Shown here in pieces: positions 1-5,169 of a stretch of DNA of 5,169 bases. The stretch covers positions 1-5,169 of the forward strand of contig PKZR01000289.1 in NCBI GenBank assembly GCA_003133815.1, written 5' to 3'. The DNA is from Limisphaerales bacterium. GTDB taxonomy: Bacteria; Verrucomicrobiota; Verrucomicrobiia; Limisphaerales; UBA11358. The notes under the pieces are model-generated. The model was not told the origin of the DNA. It ran no database searches and saw only the letters and a list, made by a program, of their open reading frames with translations. Numbering within the stretch: the stretch's first letter is position 1; every line of letters begins with the position of its first letter. A program made the translations under genes and the position numbers.

Positions 1-1129
1 TGATGGTTTCGCGGCGGATTTTGTCCTCGTCGCTCACGATGTAGGCCTTGTGCAGCGGCACGTTGCCGGCGTCCACGGCGGTTTGATACTTCGGCAGTTC
101 CTTCTCGTTCTGCCAATAGACATCGGGCGTCTGCGAGACGGCGCTCATGCCGAACGCGTAAATGTCCGAGCCGGCGCGCGTGCTGTAGCCTTGAAAATTG
201 CGCTGTAATTTCTTCTCTCGCTGCGAAATCGTCAGCTCGTCGTTCGGCTTCGCAAAATGATCCATGCCAATATAAACGTATTGGTTGTCCGCCGTGAGCC
301 GTTCGATGACAAGCTTGAGAACTTCCAGTTTGCTTTCCGGCGTGGGCAAAACTTTTTGCTCCAGAATTTTTTGCGATGGCTTGATCCACGGCACATGCGC
401 GTAGCTGAAGACCGCGAGGCGGTCGGGCTTCATTTCCAAAACGGTGTCGAGCGTTTCATTAAAAGTCTCTGGCGTTTGGAACGGCAGACCGTAAATCAAA
501 TCGAGATTGATGGAGCCGTAGCCGAGTTCGCGCATCCAGTCCATCGCCTGCTGCGTCATTTCGCGCGGCTGGATGCGATGAATCGCCTCCTGCACGACGG
601 GATTAAAATCCTGCACGCCCATCGAGGCGCGATTGAAGCCGATTTCGCGCAGCGCCACCATGTGCTCGCGCGTGAGCCGGCGCGGGTCAACCTCGACGCT
701 CGCCTCGATGTCGGGCGAAAAGGTGAAATGCTTGTGGATGATTTCACCGAGCCGGCGGATTTCATCGGGCCGCAAAAACGTCGGCGAGCCGCCGCCGAAA
801 TGAAGTTGAACCGCTTTGCGTTCCTTGTTCAGCATCGGCGCGAGCCGGGCGACTTCGCGGCCCAAATAATCAATGTAATCGCGGCCTTTATCGTGGTTGA
901 GCGTAATGACCGTGGTGCAGCCGCAAAACCAACAGAGCGTTTCACAAAACGGAATGTGGAAATAAACCGAAAGGTCGCGCGGCGTGCGGTTGTTGTCGGT
1001 GATTTTTTCGGAAAGCTGTTGCCATGTCACCGTGTCGGTGAACTTGGTCGCGGGCGGATAGCTGGTGTAACGCGGCCCGGCCACGTTGTATTTTTTTACC
1101 AAATCCAAATCTACGTTCAATGTTTTCAC
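1..1129 (-). CDS. hemN: Oxygen-independent coproporphyrinogen III oxidase (radical SAM), 3' end cut by window edge
   Basis: HemN converts coproporphyrinogen III to protoporphyrinogen IX by two radical-SAM oxidative decarboxylations, without O2, in the cytoplasm. The visible 376 residues align almost colinearly with E. coli HemN as I recall it (about 457 aa), so roughly 80 C-terminal residues lie off the left edge. Visible marks are KYNVAGPRYTSYP near residues 13-25, YFHIPFC leading into the 4Fe-4S/SAM motif CxxxCxxCxC (C62, C66, C69, C71), the SAM-binding GGG at 112-114, EVDPR at 146-150, GFNRASMGVQDFN at 164-176, DLIYGLPFQTPE at 210-221, GMDHFAKPNDEL at 288-299 and NFQGYSTRAG at 311-320. The start is taken as GTG at 1129-1127: an in-frame TAA sits just upstream at 1141-1139, no ATG is available, and this gives the expected N-terminal length. 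No Shine-Dalgarno is seen. It follows hemE by 106 bp on the same strand and is probably in the same operon. Confidence 0.95.
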   Translation of the reverse strand, partial: MKTLNVDLDLVKKYNVAGPRYTSYPPATKFTDTVTWQQLSEKITDNNRTPRDLSVYFHIPFCETLCWFCGCTTVITLNHDKGRDYIDYLGREVARLAPMLNKERKAVQLHFGGGSPTFLRPDEIRRLGEIIHKHFTFSPDIEASVEVDPRRLTREHMVALREIGFNRASMGVQDFNPVVQEAIHRIQPREMTQQAMDWMRELGYGSINLDLIYGLPFQTPETFNETLDTVLEMKPDRLAVFSYAHVPWIKPSQKILEQKVLPTPESKLEVLKLVIERLTADNQYVYIGMDHFAKPNDELTISQREKKLQRNFQGYSTRAGSDIYAFGMSAVSQTPDVYWQNEKELPKYQTAVDAGNVPLHKAYIVSDEDKIRRETI

Positions 1130-1141
1130 AAAATCAGTTTA

Positions 1142-1228
1142 GCCACAGAGGCACAGAGACGCAGAGAAAACAAATCCGAGGTCCGATCTGAAAAATGTTC
1201 CAGCTCAGTGCCTCTGTGTCTCTTTGGC
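1142..1228. repeat. Imperfect inverted repeat of the CCACAGAGGCACAGAG family between hemE and hemN
   Basis: The left arm, 1142-1165, starts GCCACAGAGGCACAGAG. The right arm, 1205-1228, is its reverse complement at 19 of 24 positions (ends TGTCTCTTTGGC). They are separated by a 39-bp spacer containing the direct repeat TCCGA. The element fills most of the gap: it begins 7 bp after the hemE stop and ends 12 bp before the hemN GTG. I recall very similar purine-rich CACAGAG inverted repeats dispersed in genomes of Verrucomicrobiota and other environmental bacteria, where their spurious translation gives short peptides containing TEAQRRRE; that same peptide appears here in a plus-strand shadow frame. 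It is probably a dispersed intergenic repeat able to form an RNA hairpin in the hemE-hemN transcript. No transposase is present and the copy number is unknown. Confidence 0.75.
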
Positions 1229-1235
1229 AAATTGT

Positions 1236-2288
1236 TCATTTGAATGCTTTTACAGTCTCCACCAAAGCGGCGATGTTTTCCAGTTTTGCCGCCGGCGTCA
1301 AACCGTGGCCCAGATTAAATATGTGGCCCGGCCGGCCGCGCATGGCTTCGAGAATTTTTTTGGTTTCCGCCGCGACAACTTCCGGCGTGGACTCGGCGAT
1401 ATGCACTGGTGAAAGATTTCCCTGCATCGCGATGTGCGCGGGAATGATTTTTCGCGCCTCGGCCATCGAAGTTTGCCAGTCAATGCCGACCACATTCGCG
1501 CCGCTGGCGATGAGATCCGGCCAGTTGCCGTGGGTGCCCAGCGAGAAATTGATGACGGGAACTTTACCTCCGATGTTGGCGATGATTTGATCCGTCCAAC
1601 GACCGGAAGCCTCCTGAAATTCCGTCGCAGCCAAATGCCCGCCGTGGCTGTCAAAGATTTGCACGGCGTCCACGCCCGTGGCGATCTGCATCTGCAAATA
1701 TGCGGTGATGGCGGCGGTCAATTTTTCCGCGAGCACAAAATATGTTTTCGGATCTTCACGAAACAACTGCAGCGCGCGACTGTATTTCGGCACGCTCGCG
1801 CCTTCCATCATGAACGTCGCCAGCGTCCACGGCGAGCCGGTGAAACCGAGCAGCGCCGTTTGGTCGCCAAGTTCTTGGCGTAAAATCCGCAAAGCTTTAT
1901 CCACATAGCTCAAGCGCTCAACGACGCGTTCGACGGAAAGTTTTTCAATGTCCGCCTTGGTCGTCACGGCGAAGTCCATCACGACGCCGCCGGTTTCCTT
2001 GAAATGATAGGTTTGCCCCAGCGCCTCGGGAATCACGAGGATGTCGCTGAACAATATCGCGGCGTCGAAGCCAAACCGCCGCACCGGCTGAAGCGTGACC
2101 TCAGCGGCGAGTTCTGGATTTTGAACCAATTGGACGAAGGTGTAAGCTTCCTTGAGCTTGCGATATTCGGGCAGCGCGCGGCCGGCCTGGCGCATGAGCC
2201 ACAGCGGCGGACGATCTACCGGCAGGCAACGCGCGGCGCGATTGAAGCGTTCGCGGGCGGTCAGGGCCATGTCAGTGGAGGCATTCAT
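1236..2288 (-). CDS. hemE: Uroporphyrinogen III decarboxylase
   Basis: HemE removes the four acetate carboxyl groups of uroporphyrinogen III to give coproporphyrinogen III, the substrate of the HemN encoded next. The protein is 350 aa, the family's normal size, and appears complete. Signatures are PPLWLMRQAGRALPEYR at 27-43 (substrate-binding Arg33 and Arg37), LFSDILVIPEALG at 79-91 with the expected catalytic Asp82, GFTGSPWTLATFMMEG at 148-163, VVGIDWQTSMAEAR at 266-279, GNLSP at 290-294 and NLGHGLTP at 325-332 with conserved His328. The segment FDSHGGHL (212-219) resembles the eukaryotic UROD form ESHAGHL more than the FDSWAG form common in bacteria. The ATG at 2288 is the farthest upstream reasonable start; a second Met at codon 7 is possible. 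No Shine-Dalgarno is visible before either. It begins 22 bp after the feoB stop, which implies co-transcription with the iron transporter. Confidence 0.97.
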   Translation of the reverse strand: MNASTDMALTARERFNRAARCLPVDRPPLWLMRQAGRALPEYRKLKEAYTFVQLVQNPELAAEVTLQPVRRFGFDAAILFSDILVIPEALGQTYHFKETGGVVMDFAVTTKADIEKLSVERVVERLSYVDKALRILRQELGDQTALLGFTGSPWTLATFMMEGASVPKYSRALQLFREDPKTYFVLAEKLTAAITAYLQMQIATGVDAVQIFDSHGGHLAATEFQEASGRWTDQIIANIGGKVPVINFSLGTHGNWPDLIASGANVVGIDWQTSMAEARKIIPAHIAMQGNLSPVHIAESTPEVVAAETKKILEAMRGRPGHIFNLGHGLTPAAKLENIAALVETVKAFK

Positions 2289-2310
2289 CCGATTTCAAAT
2301 TCAACTGCGT

Positions 2311-4383
2311 TCAAAATAGGTGATAGATGATAAAAGAGGCAACGTAGGCCAGCCCGGTCATGTAAAAAATCTGGAATAACGGCCATTTGAAGCTGTTCGT
2401 TTCGCGGCGGACAACGACGGAGGTGGCAAGACATTGGGCCGCGAGGATATAATAAACAAGCAGGCTCATGCAAGTTGCGGTGGTGAAAACCGGCGCGCCG
2501 TCGCTGCGTGTCGCATGGCGCAGCGTGTCGTAAAGCGACTTTCGGTTTTGTTCCGCCGCATCTTCACCCACGCCATAAACGACGGCCAAAGTGGAAACAA
2601 TCACTTCGCGCGCGGCGAACGAGCTGATGATGCCGATGCCGATCTGCCAGTCGAAACCGAGCGGTTTGATGGTCGGTTCAATGACATGACCGATTTTTCC
2701 CGCAAAGGAATTTTGCAGCGCACTTTGCGCGGTCAAATGGCCAGCGGCGGCGCGAAGTTCGGTTGCTAGTTTGGAATCACCGGACTTTTCGAGTTGAGCC
2801 GCTTGCGTCGTCATCGCCACAGCAACGGCGGGTGGCGCGGACTTGGGATAATGCGACAGCGTCCATAGCAGCAGTGAAATCAGCAAAATAATTGTTCCGG
2901 CCTGCTTCACGAAAATTTTCGCGCGGTCGAACGTGTGAAGGAACGCCGTGCGCAAACCAGGCAAACGATACGGCGGCAGTTCGATCACCAGCGGCTTGCT
3001 ACCTCCTGGCAAAATCGTCCGTTGGAAAACCCACGCCATGCCCAACGCGAAAAAGATTCCCATGGCATAGGCACCCGTGAAAACCAGCGCGGCCTTGAAC
3101 GGCGATTGCGGAAACAGCAGCGCCGTGATCATCGCATAAATGGGGATGCGCGCCGAACACGCCATCAGCGGCGCGACGAGAATGGTCGCCAGCCGGTCAC
3201 GCGGATTTTCGATGACGCGGGCGGACATGACAGCGGGAATCGCGCAGGCGTGAGCGGAGAGCAGCGGCACGAACGCCTTGCCGGGCAGGCCGAGCTTGCG
3301 CATGATTTTATCCATCACAAAAGCGGCGCGCGCCAAGTAACCAGTATCTTCCAGCAGCGACAGCGCAAAAAATAGAATGCAGATTTGCGGCAGGAAAACG
3401 AGAATGCCGCCGACGCCGCCAATCACACCGTTGACGAGCAGGCTTTGCAAATCAGGTTGCATGACCTGCGACGCCACCCAAGTTCCGATGGTCGCAAACA
3501 GATGATCAATCAGTTGCATCGGAATTTTTGCGACCCAAAAAATGAGGAAGAAAAACGCGAGCATGACGGCAAGAAACGCCCCGACACCGGCGACGGGATG
3601 CGTCAAAAATCTGTCCAATTTTTCCGTGCGTTGCGGTCGTCGCGCGGCGGCGGCGTTCATCACTTTAGCGGAAACGGATTCCGTCCATTCGTAACGTTTC
3701 TGATACGGACAAGTGGCGCAAGCCGTGACGCAATGTGCATTGGAATACTGCGCCGATTCCACAACCGCGCAACCGGCGAGCCGCTCGATTTCCTGCCGCA
3801 ATTCGTCAATACCTTTGCCGGTGCGCGCAGCGATTGGGACGACGACACAGCCGAGTTCTTCGCGAAGCTTTGTCACGTCAATGCGGATGTTTTCGCGTTC
3901 GGCCATGTCCATCATGTTCAGCGCGATGATGACCGGACGTTTCAATTCGAGGACTTCGCTCGCCAGAAACAAATTTCGTTCGAGATTCGTCGCGTCAACG
4001 ATAACAAGTGCGGCGTCTGGCGCGGGTTGGCCTGCGAGCCGTCCGCGCAAAGCGTCCGCCGCAAGTTTTTCATCCGGTGAGGAACTTTCCATGCCGTAAA
4101 GCCCAGGCAGATCAACCAACGTAATTTCCCACTGGCCAATGCTTGCCCTGCCGATCTTTTGCTCGACCGTAGTGCCGGGAAAATTGGCGGTCTTGGCGCG
4201 CAATCCAGTCAGCGCGTTGAAAAGCGTGGTTTTGCCAGCGTTCGGATTGCCGACGAGCGCCAGAGTAAACGCACGATATGCCTGCTTCGGCAACGGCGCT
4301 ATTGAAATTTTCCCAAGCCGCTTCCTGCCTGAAAAAATTTCAGCGACAGGCGAACTAGAATTGTTTGAATGGCCGTCGCTCAT
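2311..4383 (-). CDS. feoB: Fe(II) transport protein B (G-protein-coupled inner-membrane permease)
   Basis: FeoB imports ferrous iron across the inner membrane. The 690-aa protein has a cytosolic GTPase domain: G1 GNPNAGKTT at 45-53, G2 region NFPGTT at 67-72, G3 DLPG at 91-94, G4 NMMD at 156-159 and G5 around AARTG at 185-189. A helical cytosolic linker follows, then a membrane domain with hydrophobic segments near 264-286, 318-342, 398-424, 432-455, 492-510, 580-604, 636-656 and 668-688. The typical core patterns LLEDTGYLARAAF (343-355), CAIPAVMSARVIENPRDRLATI (380-401), PLMACSARIPIY (405-416) and SSFAAREVIVSTLA (587-600) are present. A cysteine cluster (C218, C222, C225) precedes PYQKRYEW. 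About 38 poorly conserved residues precede the G domain, more than in E. coli FeoB, and the long C-terminal tail of enterobacterial FeoB is absent, as is any feoC. The ATG lies 1 bp after the feoA stop, suggesting translational coupling; no Shine-Dalgarno is seen. Confidence 0.97.
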   Translation of the reverse strand: MSDGHSNNSSSPVAEIFSGRKRLGKISIAPLPKQAYRAFTLALVGNPNAGKTTLFNALTGLRAKTANFPGTTVEQKIGRASIGQWEITLVDLPGLYGMESSSPDEKLAADALRGRLAGQPAPDAALVIVDATNLERNLFLASEVLELKRPVIIALNMMDMAERENIRIDVTKLREELGCVVVPIAARTGKGIDELRQEIERLAGCAVVESAQYSNAHCVTACATCPYQKRYEWTESVSAKVMNAAAARRPQRTEKLDRFLTHPVAGVGAFLAVMLAFFFLIFWVAKIPMQLIDHLFATIGTWVASQVMQPDLQSLLVNGVIGGVGGILVFLPQICILFFALSLLEDTGYLARAAFVMDKIMRKLGLPGKAFVPLLSAHACAIPAVMSARVIENPRDRLATILVAPLMACSARIPIYAMITALLFPQSPFKAALVFTGAYAMGIFFALGMAWVFQRTILPGGSKPLVIELPPYRLPGLRTAFLHTFDRAKIFVKQAGTIILLISLLLWTLSHYPKSAPPAVAVAMTTQAAQLEKSGDSKLATELRAAAGHLTAQSALQNSFAGKIGHVIEPTIKPLGFDWQIGIGIISSFAAREVIVSTLAVVYGVGEDAAEQNRKSLYDTLRHATRSDGAPVFTTATCMSLLVYYILAAQCLATSVVVRRETNSFKWPLFQIFYMTGLAYVASFIIYHLF

Positions 4384-4384
4384 G

Positions 4385-4657
4385 TCAGGACAAGTTGCAA
4401 TGGTCGGGCGCGCAGACCTCCAGCCACACGCGCGCGGCGAGTGATGCCGACAGGCCGATGCGCGAGCCGAAAATCTTGATGATGAGAGGGTCGCCGGATT
4501 TTACGACCTCGATCTGCCGCCCGATGCAAAGCCCCAGTGATTTAAGGCGCAAGAATTCCTCGCTCTCGGTTTCGATGCGGCGAACCACGGCGCACGACCG
4601 CTGCGGAAGTTTGTCCAGCCGCGTCTCACGGAGATTTGTCGAATCCTCTGTCATCAT
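4385..4657 (-). CDS. feoA: Ferrous iron transport protein A (SH3-like accessory protein)
   Basis: FeoA is a small cytoplasmic SH3-like protein that assists FeoB-mediated Fe(II) uptake. The 90-aa product shows the family pattern: a first strand around RLDKLPQRSCAVVRRIE (13-29), then LRLKSLGLCIGRQIEVV (36-52), GDPLIIKIFGSRIGLS (55-70) and the closing ASLAARVWLE (71-80). A short tail has two cysteines (C82, C87). The first 12 residues are an extra N-terminal stretch beyond the usual fold start. ATG codons at 4657 and 4654 are adjacent, so the start could be either; neither has a Shine-Dalgarno upstream. It is the first gene of the proposed feoA-feoB-hemE-hemN unit, with a candidate iron box 24 bp upstream of the start and the feoB start 1 bp downstream of its stop. 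The family call is firm because the fold motifs and the feoB linkage agree. Confidence 0.93.
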   Translation of the reverse strand: MMTEDSTNLRETRLDKLPQRSCAVVRRIETESEEFLRLKSLGLCIGRQIEVVKSGDPLIIKIFGSRIGLSASLAARVWLEVCAPDHCNLS

Positions 4658-4681
4658 TTCAAAACAAATTTAGGCGACGGG

Positions 4682-4700
4682 CCAATTTTGGCTAACCTAA
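4682..4700 (-). promoter_or_regulatory. Candidate DtxR/IdeR-type iron box upstream of feoA
   Basis: On the minus strand this 19-mer reads TTAGGTTAGCCAAAATTGG. Its first ten bases are identical to a half of the DtxR/IdeR consensus TTAGGTTAGSCTAACCTAA, while the second half keeps only 4 of 9 positions, for 14 of 19 in total. It overlaps a short palindrome GCCAA-tt-TTGGC (4681-4692). It lies 24 bp upstream of the feoA ATG, in the only substantial gap before the operon, which is where an iron-dependent repressor would act. Iron-loaded DtxR-family proteins repress uptake genes from such sites in other bacteria. No regulator gene is in the window, so the binding protein is unknown. Confidence 0.5.
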
Positions 4701-4720
4701 TATTGCCATCCTCTGAACAA
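4694..4720 (-). promoter_or_regulatory. Possible feoA promoter overlapping the iron box (weak)
   Basis: On the minus strand, TTGTTC (4720-4715) could serve as a -35 and TAGGTT (4699-4694, a TAnnnT match) as a -10. The spacer is only 15 bp, shorter than the preferred 17, so this is a weak candidate. If real, the -10 sits inside the candidate iron box and transcription would begin about 30 nt before the feoA ATG, fitting simple repression by operator overlap. Confidence 0.22.
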
Positions 4721-4771
4721 TTTTTGCTTGGTTGGTCGAATACAAGCGTCTAGCAAAGTACATGTCGACCG

Positions 4772-5169
4772 TCAATACGCCGTGTTGACATGGTCTTTGC
4801 CATGACAGGTTAAGGTGCAATTTCCGTGGTTGCCTCCGGTGGAGTTGAACTGCAACACGCCATTGTATGGCTGAACGTATGCAGTGTTGAAATTGATCAG
4901 GCTGGGCTGGGTGGAACCATGCGAGTCATGGCAAGTGGTGCAGGCGGTGGTGTCGTCAACGATGTGCTTCTGGTGATATTGCCAGCTTGTAGCCTGCTGG
5001 CTGACAACCACCGAACTGCTGTGACATTTGAAGCAAAGGTCGAAACTGGCGGAGTTGTAGGGCGTAAAGTCGATAAGCAATAACTGTCGTTCCAACAACG
5101 GCGGATAGATTGAGCCATGAGGGCCTTTGGGCCCGGTGCCGCCGGCCCCCGGACCCTGGTCGTTGTTGT
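4772..5169 (-). CDS. Multihaem c-type cytochrome (doubled-CXXCH type), C-terminal fragment; 5' end beyond the window
   Basis: The frame is open to the right edge, giving 131 visible residues to the TGA at 4774-4772; the true start lies outside the window. The visible order is a Gly/Pro-rich linker ending GPKGPHGSIYPPLLER, haem motif CFKCH (visible residues 45-49), a spacer with HQKH (65-68), haem motif CTTCH followed by DSHG (76-84), then a tail ending CTLTCHGKDH (117-126). CXXCH, histidines, then CXXCHDxHG is the doubled-CXXCH pattern of multihaem cytochromes that carry electrons in the periplasm or at the cell surface; I recall homologues with PHGS...YPPLLE and LTCHG.DH ends in sediment and soil bacteria. 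Covalent haem attachment implies export by Sec, but the signal peptide would be off-window. The total haem number and partner domains cannot be seen. The physiological electron partner is unknown. It lies upstream of feoA, 114 bp away, on the same strand. Confidence 0.85.
   Translation of the reverse strand, partial: NNDQGPGAGGTGPKGPHGSIYPPLLERQLLLIDFTPYNSASFDLCFKCHSSSVVVSQQATSWQYHQKHIVDDTTACTTCHDSHGSTQPSLINFNTAYVQPYNGVLQFNSTGGNHGNCTLTCHGKDHVNTAY

Noticed and set aside
257..1243. A 328-codon plus-strand open frame antisense to hemN
   Set aside because: The opposite strand encodes an unmistakable HemN across this stretch. The plus-strand translation is Arg/His/Phe-rich with no recognisable domain, and its end runs through the inverted repeat (TEAQRRRE peptide), which is typical of a GC-bias shadow frame.
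3385..4080. A 231-codon plus-strand open frame antisense to the feoB GTPase region
   Set aside because: It lies entirely inside feoB, is rich in Arg, Asp, His and Asn without domain patterns, and is explained by codon bias on the real strand.
4658..4771. Search for a Fur box (GATAATGATAATCATTATC-like) or riboswitch ahead of feoA
   Set aside because: No Fur-like hexamer array and no structured leader long enough for a riboswitch were seen; only the DtxR/IdeR-like half-site stood out.
5121..5134. GGGCC-TTTG-GGCCC hairpin-like palindrome near the right edge
   Set aside because: It falls within the cytochrome coding frame and is explained by Gly/Pro/Lys codons of the low-complexity linker; no U-tract follows.
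1..5169. Mobile element, phage, CRISPR or defence system
   Set aside because: No transposase, integrase, tRNA, direct-repeat array or toxin-antitoxin-like gene was found. The only repeat is the short inverted repeat between hemE and hemN, and the genes are conserved iron, haem and electron-transfer functions.

Overview
The window carries one co-oriented block of genes on the minus strand, plus the 3' end of another minus-strand gene at the right edge. Read in transcription order (right to left), it holds: the C-terminal part of a multihaem c-type cytochrome (about 5169-4772); a 114-bp intergenic region with a candidate DtxR/IdeR-type iron box; feoA (4657-4385); feoB (4383-2311); hemE (2288-1236); a 106-bp gap filled by an imperfect inverted repeat; and hemN (1129 to the left edge, 3' end missing). 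The long plus-strand open frames are antisense shadows of these genes.

The gene set has a clear theme. FeoA/FeoB import Fe(II). HemE makes coproporphyrinogen III, and HemN, the oxygen-independent enzyme, oxidises it to protoporphyrinogen IX. Fe(II) uptake and oxygen-independent haem synthesis both suit low-oxygen conditions, and the neighbouring gene encodes a protein that consumes several haems. feoA and feoB are 1 bp apart, feoB and hemE 22 bp apart, and no promoter-sized gap occurs before the hemE-hemN interval. An iron-responsive feoA-feoB-hemE-hemN transcription unit is therefore a reasonable inference.

The DNA is moderately GC-rich and environmental in character. The CCACAGAGGCACAGAG-type repeat, the doubled-CXXCH cytochrome and the general protein style suggest a Verrucomicrobiota-like or similar soil, sediment or freshwater bacterium. 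This is a recollection-based guess; no ribosomal RNA or marker gene in the window settles it.

No tRNA, rRNA, CRISPR array, insertion sequence or phage gene was seen. The window looks mainly like conserved metabolism. The items most worth a second look are the iron box, the inverted repeat in front of hemN, the CX3CH motif at the end of the cytochrome, and the absence of Shine-Dalgarno sequences at all four visible starts.
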